64,000 bases of DNA. Source: Closterium sp. Naga37s-1. Its lineage: Eukaryota > Streptophyta > Zygnematophyceae > Desmidiales > Closteriaceae. Both the position numbers and the translations under genes were made by a program. Shown here piece after piece: positions 11,001-22,096 of this stretch. The DNA is taken from assembly GCA_947471745.1 (NCBI GenBank), contig CANJKZ010000080.1, positions 665,501-729,500 on the forward strand, written 5' to 3'. A model generated the notes under the pieces. That model was not told the origin of the DNA, made no database searches, and was given only the letters and a program-made list of their open reading frames with translations. The first letter of the stretch is position 1. Every line of letters starts with the position of its first letter.

Positions 11001-13439
11001 AGTGACCTCAACCGGCGCAGGCAAGGGAGGAGGGTCTACCTGAGACAAACCTGAAGGAGCAGGACCGGCAGCGGGGAGGGGGTCTACCTAGGGAGCACCT
11101 GGAGCGAGGAAGAGCGGCGGGGGGGGGGGAGAGGGGCAGTGTGGTAGGGGAAGACGGTAAAAGGGAACCGACTCGTCGAACGTGACGTCCTGAGAGGGGA
11201 AGACACGGCGCGAGGTGGGGTGGTAAAACTGCCAACCAGGCGCGTCAGGGACAAAGCCAAGGAAGACACAGGGAACAGCGCGGGCGGAGAGCTTGTCCGC
11301 GGTGGTATCGCGGACAAAGGCACGAGAACCCCAGACCCGGAACACCGACGCATCGCCAACCTCCCCCGTCCACCGCAGTGTGGGCGAGGTCTCCGGCAAG
11401 GAGACACGGGGCCAGAGGTTGAGCTGATGCGCGGCGTAGCGGACCGCAAACGGCCACAGAAAATGGGGGGCAGCCGCATGGACCATGGAGGTACGAGCGA
11501 CCTCCATGACCAAGCCAATGCGGTGCTCAGCAACCCCATTCTGCTGCGGAGAGGCCGGAAGCGTGAACGTTTGGCGAATGCCCTCCCCACGACAAAAGAT
11601 CTGCAGAAGGTCAGAGGAAAACTCCCCACCTCTGTCAGAGTGCAGACGCAGAACGGGAAACTCCGTCCCGAACCGCTCGCGGAGCTGGAGACGGGCAGCG
11701 CGGATTCAAGGGATCAAAACTTCAGGGACCTCACCCTTGGTGCGCAAGGGGAAGATCGTGGTGTAACGCGAGTAGTCGTCAACAACCAGCAGGAAGTACC
11801 GCTCGCGGTCCTGCCCATTGACGCGGGCTGGGCCCCACACGTCCATGTGCAGGGTCTGCAAGGGAGCAGTCGTCGGGGGAAACGAGGAGGATTGAGGAGC
11901 GGCGCGCTGCCGCCCCTCGACACAGGGAAGACAGGGAGGAGCAAGCGAGGGTGGGAGGGGAGGGAGAACCCTGGGAAGACCAGAGACAAGGACACGGCGG
12001 TGCATGCTACAAAGGCGCTGCACCGAGGGGTGACCAAGGCGGTGGTGCCAAAGGACGGTCTGGTGCGACAAAGCGCGACATGAGCAGGGGGCCGCTAGCT
12101 GACCCGACGCAGATGCAAACGCAGCGACCTGAGGGGACACAGTAGTCAGTGTGTATAGACTCGAGCCAGATGCACGGGTAAATGTGGCTAGGTGCCGGTC
12201 CGTCCGGGAGCACGTACAGTGGGTCACGCGCTGACCTCCAGGAGTGAACTGGTCAACCGACTTATCCTGGAGGTCAGCACCACTCACCAAGTTCGTAGAG
12301 AACGAGGTGAGGTGAAGACCTGACGGGGAGCCAGACGGGACCGCCGAACACGGCAGGACCGTGGAGGAGTGCGCAAGGACTGGACCCCCAGAGGGGTCTG
12401 CCAGGGAGACTGCAACCGGCCGACTGAGCGGCGTGAGGGTGGTGCTGTCGCGAAAGAAGGAGCGGGAAGCACCTGAGTCAAGTGTGATGGTGTACAAGGC
12501 CTCAGCAGGCGCAGTACCAGAGAGAGCAGACTCACCAGCACCTGGAGCAGCAGCCTCACCAGCACCTAGAGCAGGAGACGCACTAGCACCTAGAGCAGCA
12601 GCCTCACCAGCACCTAGAGCACGAGACGCACGCGCACCTAGAGCAGCAACCTCACCAGCACCTAGAGCAGCAGGCTCTATACCTGGGTCAGCACTAGTAG
12701 GCAATGCATACATGGCAGTGAGAATAGCATCATAGTCAAGAGCAAAGATATCTACCCTCTGCCCAAGCAGCTCCAGCCAGGTGGGGAGCTCAGCCTCGTC
12801 GCCAAACTCGGTACGTCAGGCATCGCTCAGACGGGCGAAGCAGCGGGACTGTGTGTGACCAAGCGTCCCGCAAGCCTGACCAGCCCGATCACCTGTGCGA
12901 ATGACGTACGGGCAGCGAACGGTACTCCGAGACCCTCTACTCTGAGCGTACCACTTGTGAAGCTGCTGGGACGTAAGTGTCTCGCGTGGACGCCGCTGCA
13001 GCTGCAGCTGGCCACTGCCAGACGCTCCCAACTGACCAGCTCCAGGGCGACAGCTACGACGGCTACCACCACAACCCCAACTAGCGTACCACTCACGAAG
13101 CTGCTGGGGCGTGAGAGACTCACGCGGACGTCGCTGGAGCTGCATCTGGTCACCGCCAGTAGTAGCAGTAGCAGCAGTAGCAGTAGCAGTAGCCTAGCAG
13201 TAGTAACAGAAGTAGCAGCAGTAGCAGCGCGGGCAGGGCAGGCGCGGCAGGCAGACAGGCAGGCAGGCAGGCAGATGGCGCGGCAGCGCGCGAACAAGGC
13301 AGGTGCTGACCAGTAGCGGGAAGGACAGGTTCTCGCTGGGCGAGCAGGGCCGGCGGGCGGCGGCCTGGTAGGCACACGACAGCGGCGACGGCGGGTCCGC
13401 AACAGCGGCTGCAAAGTAGGGCCACGTCAGCTGCAGGGT

Positions 13440-14040
13440 TGGGACCACGACAGCGGCAGGGCAGGGCCGCGGCAGCTGCTGCAGGGCGGGGCCAGGCGGG
13501 GCCGCGTCGGCGGCAGGGCGAGGCTGCGACAGCGGCAGGGCGGGGCCGCGTCAGCGGCAGGGCGGGGCCGCGTCGGCGGCAAGGCGGGGCCGCGACAGCG
13601 GCAGGGCGGGGCCGCGTTAGCGGCAGGGCGCGCCGCGACAGCGACCTGGCGGGGCCGCGTCGGCGGCAGGGCGGGGCCGCGACAGCGGCAGGTCGGGGCC
13701 GCGCCGGCGGATGTCGGGGCCGCGTCGGCGGCAGGGCGGGGCCGCGTCGGCGGCAGGGCGGGGCCGCGGCAGTGGCAGGGCGGGGCCGCGTCAGCGACCT
13801 GGCGGGGCCGCGTCGGCGGCAGGGCGGGGCCGCGTTAGAGGCAGGGCGGGGCCGCGTCAGCGGCAGGGCGGTGCCGCGACAGCGACCTGGCGGGGCCGCG
13901 TCGGCGGCAGGGCGGGGCCGCGACAGCGGCAGGGCGGGGCCGCGTCGGCGGCAGGGCGGGGCCGCGACCGCGGTAGGGCGGGGCCACGTCAGCGGCAGGG
14001 CGGGGTCGCGTCAGCGACCTGGCGGGGCGGCGTTCTGGCC
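13440..14040. repeat. GC-rich minisatellite, about 22 bp period
   Basis: About 27 imperfect copies of a unit built on GGCGGGGCCGCGTCGGCGGC. It lies where the copia 5' leader and Gag start would be. The long open frames across it on both strands are a by-product of the repeat, not genes. Confidence 0.8.
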
Positions 14041-14195
14041 TGACGGGCCTGCAGGGGCGGCTCGCGGGCCTGACGGGCCTGCAGGGGCGGCTCGTGGGCC
14101 TGACGGGCCTGCAGGGGCAGCGCGCGGGCCTTACGAGCCTGCAGGGGCGGCGCGCGGGCCTTACGGGCCTGAAGGGGCGGCGCGCTGGCCTAGGG
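14041..14195. repeat. GC-rich minisatellite, about 30 bp period
   Basis: About five copies of a unit containing GGGCCTGACGGGCCTGCAGG. It directly follows the 22 bp array but has a different unit. Confidence 0.75.
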
Positions 14196-14379
14196 CAGCA
14201 GTAGGCAGCGCGAGGGATGCAGGACGGCGCGCGCAGCGCAGCATGTCACAAGGCAAGGCGGGCAGGCAGGACAACATGTGGGGTAACGCGGTAACCGCAA
14301 CGGTAGGTAGGCCCGAAAAAAAAGACGGTCCTATGGACCTGGTCCCCCGGGACCCCTCCTGGGCTGGCTTCTGCAAGGG

Positions 14380-17300
14380 CAGTTGCCACAAGGGCAAGAG
14401 CGTCAGTGGCCATCTGGGGGGACAAGTGGCGGGGACATGGAGGCAGGGAATGGTATCAGGCTAGCACCCACAGCGAGCAACAACGCGGCAGGGAATGCAG
14501 TGGCAGGTCCATCAACGCAACAACCACTGCGCCGGGATTCGCTGACTTCGGCTAGGGGGGGGGAGAGAACAACCACGGTTGCCGTCACGGCTCAACAGAC
14601 CCCGCGGCGTGAAACACGCAGTGTGACGAGAGCACAAGGCATTACCTGGGGCCCGCCAAGGGTTGGCCAGGCAACGCCGATGCTGGCGCCGTGGATCCCG
14701 GCGGGAATACCGCAACAGACCGGCCGAGGCGAGCAGAACGCCGGCACCAGGGGCGGAGCTACGGCTCGCGGAACGAGGGGAGGAGGGCGAGGTGCCAGAG
14801 GGGGACGGGGCGGAAGGGGTCCAATCGTTGGCGGAAGGGTTGCGCTCGTGAGAACGGGAACGTGGCGGGAACGCCACGACCGACCGGAGCAAGCGGAGCC
14901 AGCGACGAATCAAAACGAAGATGATGATGCCAACATCGAGGAGGGGGAAGAATATATAGCTGAATCGGCGGAGCCATCTGAGGAAATCTCGTTGGAGGAC
15001 GAGGAGGATGTACGCGTGGCGAGAAGGGCTGGGGAGCGAAGGAGAAACCAGAGCAGCGGGATAAACCCCCAGGCCGATAACCCACAGGGGACGAGAATTA
15101 GGAACGAGGAGGTGAATGGAGAGAGGGGAAACCCTCGGGTGGTGGGAGAGATCGGGGACGCACCCAATGAGGGACAGAGTGACTCAGGGGTCCGATCACC
15201 GTCTGACCTGGCGGACGACACTGTCATCTGGGAGCTGGCAGCCACGTGGGAGAAATACCCACTCCAAAAAGGGGACCAACCCTTCGTGGTGCGCAGAATG
15301 CCGCCCAAGATCCTGGAAAGCTACACGCTCTGCCTCCTGGCGCCACTCATTCGACTCTCGAAATATCCTGACTGCCCAGGTGCATGGGCGATCCTGCAGT
15401 ATTTGCCGAGGCTGACGTTGCGTCCGGCCCCTGAACCTGTTGAAGGCAGTCGGTGGACAGCAATAGAGCTGCGCCTGCACCAGTTCCAACTCGGCATCTG
15501 GCAGCCCCTCTACACCAACGCATGTGTCATCCCCGACAACGAGAGTCCGATATGACACCAACCAGATGACGCAGGTTTATGCGCAAGGGCGGAGGGTTTG
15601 ATACGTAAAGGAAACATTTCCAAGGCGGTTGCGGCGTTACGAACTACACCGCTCGCAGAAGCCACGGCTGCGACGTTGTCTGCCCTCCAAGCGAAACACC
15701 CCGCAGCTGAAACATCGCTACCGGATCTGGTTACCGGGTTCAACCGTTCGACCCTCAGTGTGTCAGCGGACGAGCTTCGCGAAATCCTCAAGAAATGCCC
15801 GAACGGGGTTGGAGCAGGCCCATCTGGCACCTGTTTCGAACACCTCAAGGATCCGGCACTGGCAAACGGGGAGGTGCTTATTCTACTCGCTAAGGTAGTG
15901 ACTTACCTGTTGAGCACGTTCCAGACACAAACGACCCGCGACTTGCTGCTGCCTTCACGGTTGATCGCCCTAGAAAAGCCAGGAGGAGGCGTTCGTCCTA
16001 TTGCGATAGGGGAGGCTTTACTTCGAGTCGTAGCTAAGGCAGCACTACGTGGCTTAACCGACAACATCAGAGATTTTTTCCTACCAGTGCAGTTTGGGGT
16101 GGCGATACCGGGAGGCGCAGAGTGTATCATCCACTCCGTCAGATCGTTACTAAGGGACAACGACACACGAGTAGCGCTACAGCTGGACATAGAAAACGCC
16201 TTCAACAGTGTCGAACGGGCGGCTTTCTTCAACGCTCTCTCCCAGTCCAGTTTGCTGCAGCTCATGCCCCTGGTCCGAACTCTCTATGGGGCACCGTCGT
16301 CACTCTTGGTCGACGAACGTTTAGGAGTGAACCATATCCTCTCGTCACGCGGGGTGCGTCAAGGGGACCCGCTTGGTCCACTACTCTTTGCGGCCGCGAT
16401 TCAACCATGCCTGCTAAGCACGGCGACCTTCTTACCGGAAGTCGCAATAGTGGCCTACGCCGACGACATAACGATAGTGGGGCCGAAGGAGGCCTGCTAC
16501 GAGGCTTTTGGGGCCATTACCAGGGAGCTGGCAACGCTCGGCCTCCGTTGCAACATCGCAAAATCGTCGGCATGGGGACAATCGCTCGCGGATGACGGCG
16601 GCACGCCACCTCCCATCGGCCTGCAGCAGATCGCAGATGGGATCCGGGTTCTAGGCAGCCCAGTCGGCTTGCCTGCCTTCTGCACCACCCAAGCACAGAC
16701 ACGGCTTGATGAGGCGTCGGCCCCGTTACCTCTGGTGGCGCAGCTCCACCCGCAGAGCGCAATGCTCATCCTCACGAGGAGCATATCCCACCGAATCTCC
16801 TACTTTCTGCGGACGACACCGGCGGAAGTCCTGGGGAGAGAGGGGTGGAGGGGCTGGAGTGAGACCCTGATGGCAACGGCACTAGCAGCGGCGAAGCTAC
16901 GGGTACCTACAGACGAGCTGGAGAGGAGTCTGTTGTGGCGCCAGGGGACTCTGCCGGTCAGGTTGGGAGGTTTGGGGATTATTGACCCAGTCTCCGAGGC
17001 ACCTGCGGCCTACATCGCCTCGGTCACGGCGGCGCAGCAGTTGCTGCGCCAGATGAACTTGCCTGAGGCCTATCTCCTGAGCAGGGCAGTCGAGCTGCTG
17101 TGCCACGATTGGACCCCTGCCCCACCCGGCATCAACCCCCTGACAACTCTGGAAGCTGGGCTACCAATAGCTGCACGGGCGGCACTACACACTTACAGGG
17201 AGCAGCCGGCGGGACAGGGGAACCTTCAACTGACCCTGTCTAGCCACATCAATGAGACGAGGGCGGCGGAGCTGCTGGCTGACACAATAGAAGACCGCCC

Positions 17301-17998
17301 AGGGAAGGACCGTGGGCACGCAGTACGGCTCATCAGTTTGCAAGGGGTGGGCGCGGGGGACTGGCTCCATGCCGTCCCAACGAGATCTGACCTTACTTTC
17401 GCCCCTGGTCAGTTCTCGTTGGCACTTGGCTTTCGCCTCGGCATGGCTCTTCCAGTCACAGTCACCTGCCCGTGCAAGCGCGCCAACACTGCAATCACGG
17501 ACACGAGCCTGGCAAACCACCTCTTGCGGTGTGGGTACGGGGGAGATGTCGTCCGCACACACAATGCTCTAGTGTTTGCTCTGCTCCAGATGGCGAAGGA
17601 GGCCGACTTCACGGTTTTCCACGAAACCACTGCCTTTTCCCCACCGGTGCTGAGGAAGAGAGGAGACCTTGCTATTCGGGACAAGGAGTCGAATGAGACT
17701 TGGGTCACAGACGTGACAGTAACCGACCCAGTGCTGCAGTGCCGTGACAAGCGCGCCCGGAAGCCACCTGGATGGGCAGCAAGGGAAGCTTCAGAGAGGA
17801 AACACAGGATCTATGAGGGGCGGCCTGACTACGTGGGTTTCTTCGGGTTGGCGGTGGAAACATACGGTGCCCTAGCTACGGATACACAGCAGTTCATCCG
17901 CTTGTTAGCAGCCTCGACGGCGAAGAGAAGGTTCCGCCAGGGGAGGCTCACCACCACCACTGCTCGGCTCACCGCTCACTACAGGCAGCGCTTGTGGG
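14380..17998 (+). mobile_element. RLE-type LINE, subfamily A, copy 1
   Basis: Non-LTR retrotransposon copy with an RT and a C-terminal restriction-like endonuclease. No GA repeat or 5' UTR like those of later copies precedes it, so its 5' end is probably truncated against the copia array. At about 17998 it is cut in the last coding part (after TAHYRQR) and joins the 5' UTR of a subfamily C copy. Its closest relative in the window is the copy at 54.4-57.8 kb. Confidence 0.85.
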
Positions 17999-18072
17999 GA
18001 GGCAAGTGCAAACACAAGCGATTTATAATAAGCAAGGACATACACTCAATGGCGGATCCTACTGCCCACTAG
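14383..18072 (+). pseudogene. LINE ORF (RT + restriction-like endonuclease), subfamily A
   Basis: One reading frame of about 1230 codons, interrupted by a single TGA at 15553-15555 where the related copy at 54.3 kb has CGA. The N-terminal 160 residues are disordered with an RGG-rich box (TRGGGRGARGGRGGRG), then an acidic region. The pre-RT segment has LPRLTLRP and KGNISKAVAALR. RT follows: GVGAGPSGTCFEHLKD at 15.81 kb, LQLDIENAFNSV, GVRQGDPLGPLLF and the catalytic YADDITIVG at 16.46 kb. The zinc knuckle (CPCKR...NHLLRC) lies at 17.47 kb. The endonuclease shows GDLAIRD and WVTDVTVTDP at 17.7 kb. The last residues come from the neighbouring copy's leader. It would act as the element's replicase; one nonsense change and the lost C-terminus make this copy defective. 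Confidence 0.85.
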
Positions 18073-18087
18073 ACACACATCACCACA

Positions 18088-20085
18088 ATGGGGCAACCGG
18101 AGCCCGCATCTACATGCGGTGAGCTCCGAGGGCGTGAAGAATGCCCGTCAGGGAGCGCCACAGCTCCCGGACCACTAGCGTGCTTGCGCCGATCGCCGCG
18201 GCTCCTGATCCTGCGCGCAGGTGCCTCCTCAAGCCCCGGACGGCTTCGTCAAGCTGTCCCGCAGCAGCAGCGCCACCCTCCGCGGGCGCAGCCAACACGG
18301 GCGCCAGCAGCACCGCGAGCTGGTCTGCCGCGTCCAGGCAAGGGTCACGTTGGCGAGCACGGAAGGTCTCAGGAGGGATCACAGGGAGAGACGAGTGGGC
18401 CAGCACCTGAATTAGCAACAGCGCGTGGAGACTGTCAGCAAGGCGGTGGAGCTGTCCGAGGGTCGCCTCGGGAACACGTGTCTGCGGAGGCTGGAGTGCC
18501 TCCGCCAGGAACTGGAACGGCTCCTCTGCACCAACTGGGAGAGCAAACGGTGCCGCCAATGAACCGCCACCCGCGGCTACAAATTCCACTCCCGCAACGG
18601 GAGGTGGGCAGCTTTTTAGGAACACCTGCAGGTGCCGCCGCCTACCTAGCCGCCCAGCTGCAGGATATGTCCAAGCCGCTGCCTTTGATCGAACGACTAG
18701 ACCCACAGATAGCATCACTCTTACTCACGCGCTGCATTTCTCGCCTCGTGGGGTACCTCACACGAACAACGCCACTGCACCTCTTAAACGACGATATATG
18801 GTCACAATGGGGCAGAGATCTACTGGCCACGCTCCTCACAGCATGCGGCATTCGCTTCCCAACGGATAACATCGAACAGAGCCGAGTATGGGAGCAGTCT
18901 TCCCTCCCACCGTCGCTGGGTGGTATTGGACTCACGGACCCTACGGTGGAAGGACGGTTCGGGTACTTGGCTAGCTTTACTCAGTCGAGCCTCTTCCTCA
19001 GTTCATTACCCCTAGAGACAGAGGTGGCCCTGATAGCGGTTCGTGATCACATGCTGCTGCCGCGAGACACCACTACTTCTTTACACCAGTGGTTGCTTGA
19101 ATGTGAGACCTCGCTGCCGCAGGAGGCCAGGGAAATTCTAGACAAGGAGAGGCTGGAACCGAAGGGGTTGAAACTGCAGCACGAGCTTGGGGTGAAGGTG
19201 CAGGGAAGCAGATACGCCACACAGGTGCAGGCAACACGGGACATGAGTCTCAACCCGCTGTCAGGCCACACGCAACGGTTCTTCTCGCTGACAGGCTACG
19301 GCACGGGGGACTGGTTAACCGCCATCCCAATAGAGCACCACCGCCGAGTAGGCCCACCCCACTTCGCTAATGCAGTCCGCCACAGGCTGGGGCTCCCCTT
19401 TTCTACACCCAAAAAGTGTGACTGCTCCAAACACGTCGAAATCACTGACCCACGGCTGCCAAACCACCTCTCCCGCTGCGGGACAGGAAAGCACAGGATC
19501 AATACTCACAATGAACTACGTGACGCCTGCATTTCGATGGCGGAAGACGCTGGCTTTATAGTCCATGCGGAATCAGCGGCCTACTGCCCAGTTGACGAAC
19601 AGACAGCAGACCTAACCATGCGTGATCGGAGCTCAGGGGCGGTGTACATCTGTGATGTCACTATCACCGACCCAATCAGCACCAGGGACCCGCACGCCAC
19701 TAAGGGAAGGGGATGGGCGGCCAGAGAGGCGGCCGACAAAAAGATCAGCCACTATGCCAGCCGCCCTGACACAATTGGTTTTTTCCCCTTGGCAGTTGAG
19801 ACATACGGGTGCCCCTGTGCCGAGGTTCCACAGTTCCTGAAGCTCTTGGCGGACACGGCTGCTAGGCGACACTTCAACGCCGGACCACGCTCATTCCATG
19901 CAGCCAGGTTCCTTCATCTCTTCAGGCAGCGGTGGTCGTGTGCCCTGCAGAGAGCTCAGTCAGTGGGTTACCTTATTAAGTCTAGTCAGGCGGCGGCGGC
20001 TGAAAATCCTGCCATGGGGGGGGTGCACTCTGAGTTTCATCTCGGGGACAGTTGTGCAGTTCTAGAGCCTCTTATGGAGGTGTAG
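18088..20085 (+). CDS. fused LINE ORF lacking RT palm, retaining endonuclease
   Basis: An uninterrupted 665-codon ORF. Residues 1-170 are the low-complexity N-terminal region of subfamily C (MGQPEPASTCGEL). The deletion junction follows near residue 172, at GGGCAGC. After that come the thumb region (DPQIASLLLTRCISR), the zinc knuckle (CDCSK...LPNHLSRC), the endonuclease motifs (TADLTMRD, VYICDVTITDP) and the conserved tail (GFFPLAVETYGCPC...FRQRW). The deletion happens to keep the frame. The product could not reverse-transcribe but could in principle retain nucleic-acid binding and nicking. Whether it is expressed is unknown. Confidence 0.8.
   Translation: MGQPEPASTCGELRGREECPSGSATAPGPLACLRRSPRLLILRAGASSSPGRLRQAVPQQQRHPPRAQPTRAPAAPRAGLPRPGKGHVGEHGRSQEGSQGETSGPAPELATARGDCQQGGGAVRGSPREHVSAEAGVPPPGTGTAPLHQLGEQTVPPMNRHPRLQIPLPQREVGSFLGTPAGAAAYLAAQLQDMSKPLPLIERLDPQIASLLLTRCISRLVGYLTRTTPLHLLNDDIWSQWGRDLLATLLTACGIRFPTDNIEQSRVWEQSSLPPSLGGIGLTDPTVEGRFGYLASFTQSSLFLSSLPLETEVALIAVRDHMLLPRDTTTSLHQWLLECETSLPQEAREILDKERLEPKGLKLQHELGVKVQGSRYATQVQATRDMSLNPLSGHTQRFFSLTGYGTGDWLTAIPIEHHRRVGPPHFANAVRHRLGLPFSTPKKCDCSKHVEITDPRLPNHLSRCGTGKHRINTHNELRDACISMAEDAGFIVHAESAAYCPVDEQTADLTMRDRSSGAVYICDVTITDPISTRDPHATKGRGWAAREAADKKISHYASRPDTIGFFPLAVETYGCPCAEVPQFLKLLADTAARRHFNAGPRSFHAARFLHLFRQRWSCALQRAQSVGYLIKSSQAAAAENPAMGGVHSEFHLGDSCAVLEPLMEV
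18110..18718 (-). CDS. antisense ORF of LINE, truncated copy
   Basis: A 202-codon minus-strand frame in the same register as the longer antisense ORFs elsewhere. Its C-terminal 150 residues (VPEATLGQLHRLADSL, LDAADQLAVLLAPVLAAP, GASTLVVRELWRSL, ending HALGAHRM) match those ORFs closely. Its N-terminus is replaced by sequence across the deletion junction. Function is unknown; coding status is inferred from conservation. Confidence 0.4.
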   Translation of the reverse strand: MMLSVGLVVRSKAAAWTYPAAGRLGRRRHLQVFLKSCPPPVAGVEFVAAGGGSLAAPFALPVGAEEPFQFLAEALQPPQTRVPEATLGQLHRLADSLHALLLIQVLAHSSLPVIPPETFRARQRDPCLDAADQLAVLLAPVLAAPAEGGAAAAGQLDEAVRGLRRHLRAGSGAAAIGASTLVVRELWRSLTGILHALGAHRM

Positions 20086-20173
20086 TTTGGCAGTAGGGTG
20101 GTAGCAGAAGAAGCCTAGGTGATGTTGCACTGTGTTTTCATTTGCTTGCTTTATACCTTGCATGTGTGTACTT

Positions 20174-22096
20174 TCATGCACTATCAATACAAGGACCATT
20201 AGAGAGATCCATCAGCGAGCGATGAAGTTCGCGCACCACCACAGTGGTTGCGCCGATCAGGTCGACTGCAGTCGCTGCGCGCATCACACGGCGCAGACCA
20301 CGGAGCGCAGTCCCAAGCTGTCCAACGCCCGCAACTCCACCCCGCGCGGGCGCAGCCAACACGGGCGCAAGGAGCTCGGCAAGCCGGTCAGCGGCATCCG
20401 AGCACTCGTCCAGAGGGCCGCCTGCCAGAGGCACGCCACGAGAAAGAGCCGCGTGGCAATACACCTGGATCAGGTGAACAGCCCGCAGACCCTCAGCGAG
20501 GCGCCACAGCTGCCCGCGTGACGCCTCGGGCACATCCGCCGAAGGACAAGGCCCAACCAGCGACTGTACTGGAAGATCAGCTGCCGGAGGATCAGGAGCA
20601 ACAGGCAGCAGGGACGGATACTGCGGCGTCACTGGTACCCCGCCCGCAGTCACAAACTCCACGCCCGCCACAGGAGGAACCCACGGCAGCCGGAGGCGGT
20701 TCCCATGAGCAGCAGCTGACGTGGCGGGAGCACGAGGAGGAGGAGCGGCAGTCGAGGGAAGAAGAGGAGCGGGCGCATAGGGCGCAGGCGGAGGATGAGA
20801 CACCGGCGCATGAGCGTGGCGCGGCGAATTGCTCAGGCTCGCCCGCCCGTTCCGCTCCTCGCGCATCGCGTCAGACACAACTCGGTGCAAATCAGCCATT
20901 GTCACCGGCTGATCATACACCCAGCCGCCACCGCGACCACGCCCTCCCCACCAGCCCCCTCGGCCGCCGCGTGGTGCGGCCCAGTTCGCCTGCGAACCAT
21001 GGCGGCGAGGTGAATCGTGACGCCGCCGTGACGTCTCCCGCTCGTCACGTGGTGCAGGGGAATGAGGCCGATGCTGCCGACGGCCCGGGGACGAAGGACA
21101 TTGGGCGGGAGGAACAGGAGCAAGGGGTGCGGGAGCAGGACCCGCCTGGACGGTCGGAGGCGGCGCTGTTGCAGCCGCAGGCGGAGGGGCAGGAGCATCC
21201 GGAGGCGACGCGCGGGCCGACTGAACCTCCGCAGAGCTCAGGCCGGCGCTGGTGGCTGGAGGTGGCTGGTACGTCGGGTCCGCACCAGCAGCAGCAGAAG
21301 GCGCCACGGCAGGCGCGACCAGTGGCGGCGAGGAGGTGCCCCCAGCAGCAGCAGACGACGCCGCAAGCATAGGCACGGACGCCGACTCCACCACGGGGAC
21401 AGGCGGAACCACCGGCACAGGCGCAGGAGAGTGCGCAGGATCAGACGTCACTACAGCCCAGGGGCAGGGGCAGGACCAGACGCCGGGGCGAACGCGGGCA
21501 CATGACAAGGCGCCACGCCAGGCGCAGACAACGACGCCGCGGCGGGAACGGGCGGCGCAGCAGGCGCGGAGAGAAGGCCAGCCTGAGTCATAGACGATGG
21601 CGCAGACCGAGGTGCGGGAAGTAGCGACATTCCCGCAGCAACAGGCGCTGGAGATGACACGGCAAGAGGGGCAAATGCAGCTGATGCCACGACAAAGGGC
21701 CACGGCGAGTACGAATAATACTCGTCGCCGATCGACACAGGCATCGCCAGACGGGCGAGGCGGCGGACGAGGAGGAGCGGCTGTAAGGGGAGGCGGACCT
21801 GAGAATGGCTTCCAGAGGGAAGCGCGCCGGGCCTTAACTCGAAGAGTGGTAAACACAGAAGCTGAGGAGGAGGCACGAGATCCTACGTTTATAGCTGAAA
21901 TGGTGGAGGAGTCCACCACGGAAGAATCAGGGGAGTTAGAGGAGGAGGAACGAGAAGGTAGACGTCGGGCAAACCCAACACCACGCTGAGCCGCTCCAGT
22001 TCTAGCAGCTACAGGTGGCGGATTAAACCGGCCAGCACCCGACACCACCGCATCAGAGGCCCGCCAATTCTCACCTGAACAATTGGCCGAGGACAC
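20174..22096 (-). CDS. antisense ORF of LINE, copy in subfamily B unit
   Basis: An open minus-strand frame of 640 codons. The conserved part starts at about 21.87 kb (MPVSIGDEYYSYSP, in a shifted frame here) and runs to the element's 5' end. It has a Pro/Ala-rich region, an Arg-rich block (DERETSRRRHDSPRRHG), an RG-rich box (GGRGRGGGWVYD), PVTMADLHRVVSDAMREERN, and a helical C-terminus (DAADRLAELLAPVLAAPARG, GATTVVVRELHRSL). The stop is displaced because the copy's 5' end is fused to the previous copy's terminus. It is a possible nucleic-acid-binding protein. The sense frame is broken here while this frame stays open. Confidence 0.4.
   Translation of the reverse strand: MSSANCSGENWRASDAVVSGAGRFNPPPVAARTGAAQRGVGFARRLPSRSSSSNSPDSSVVDSSTISAINVGSRASSSASVFTTLRVKARRASLWKPFSGPPPLTAAPPRPPPRPSGDACVDRRRVLFVLAVALCRGISCICPSCRVISSACCCGNVATSRTSVCAIVYDSGWPSLRACCAARSRRGVVVCAWRGALSCARVRPGVWSCPCPWAVVTSDPAHSPAPVPVVPPVPVVESASVPMLAASSAAAGGTSSPPLVAPAVAPSAAAGADPTYQPPPATSAGLSSAEVQSARASPPDAPAPPPAAATAPPPTVQAGPAPAPLAPVPPAQCPSSPGRRQHRPHSPAPRDERETSRRRHDSPRRHGSQANWAAPRGGRGGWWGGRGRGGGWVYDQPVTMADLHRVVSDAMREERNGRASLSNSPRHAHAPVSHPPPAPYAPAPLLPSTAAPPPRAPATSAAAHGNRLRLPWVPPVAGVEFVTAGGVPVTPQYPSLLPVAPDPPAADLPVQSLVGPCPSADVPEASRGQLWRLAEGLRAVHLIQVYCHAALSRGVPLAGGPLDECSDAADRLAELLAPVLAAPARGGVAGVGQLGTALRGLRRVMRAATAVDLIGATTVVVRELHRSLMDLSNGPCIDSA
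20182..20207 (+). repeat. LINE 3' terminus with short GA tail
   Basis: ATCAATACAAGGACCATTA followed by GAGAGA. The next LINE copy begins at once (ATCAGCGAGCGATGAAG). Confidence 0.8.
20248..21989 (+). pseudogene. N-terminal region of LINE sense ORF (broken)
   Basis: Frames 20248-21372 and 21597-21989 correspond to the disordered N-terminal 560 residues of the intact copy at 38.4 kb (start WLRRSGRLQSLRAS; end PENGFQREARRAL...RDPTFIAEMVEEST). They are in different frames, and the second ends in a TGA before the RT half. Composition is Gln/Pro/Arg-rich. Confidence 0.6.

Larger units (their letters stand above)
7646..14195 (-). mobile_element. Ty1/copia element, broken, minus strand
   Basis: Read right to left, the parts in copia order are as follows. 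A Gag tail with a zinc-knuckle-like segment lies at about 12.8-13.1 kb, and a protease (LDSGAS) near 12.45 kb. Integrase spans about 11.1-12.1 kb, with the HHRLGHP zinc region and the core DVWGPARV...LLVVDDYSRY. A long Pro/Ala/Gly-repeat linker covers about 10.0-11.0 kb, RT-RNase H about 8.1-9.5 kb (YVDDLVFA, HSDASW, ANTADIFTKAL), and a 3' LTR 7646-8034. No matching 5' LTR was found: the 5' side becomes a GC-rich tandem array up to 14195, so the right border is approximate. It is an old fossil with several breaks and no longer autonomous. Confidence 0.85.
17999..20207 (+). mobile_element. RLE-type LINE, subfamily C, internally deleted copy
   Basis: The leader (17999-18087) matches the 5' UTR of the copy at 49.3 kb (CAAGTGCAAA, AAGCGA, TAGACACACAT). 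The first 500 bp of the ORF region are followed at about 18603 by a jump into the part coding for the RT thumb and endonuclease. The RT fingers and palm are absent. The copy ends with the family terminus at 20182 and a very short GAGAGA. Confidence 0.85.

Noticed and set aside
13439-14464. A 341-codon plus-strand frame with GRAGPRRRQGGAA repeats
   Set aside because: It is the translation of a 22 bp GC minisatellite, which is open in several frames.
14383-15555. Antisense ORF in subfamily A similar to that of B and C
   Set aside because: Only short minus frames without the conserved motifs are present; the A copies here are 5'-truncated, so presence in complete A elements cannot be judged.
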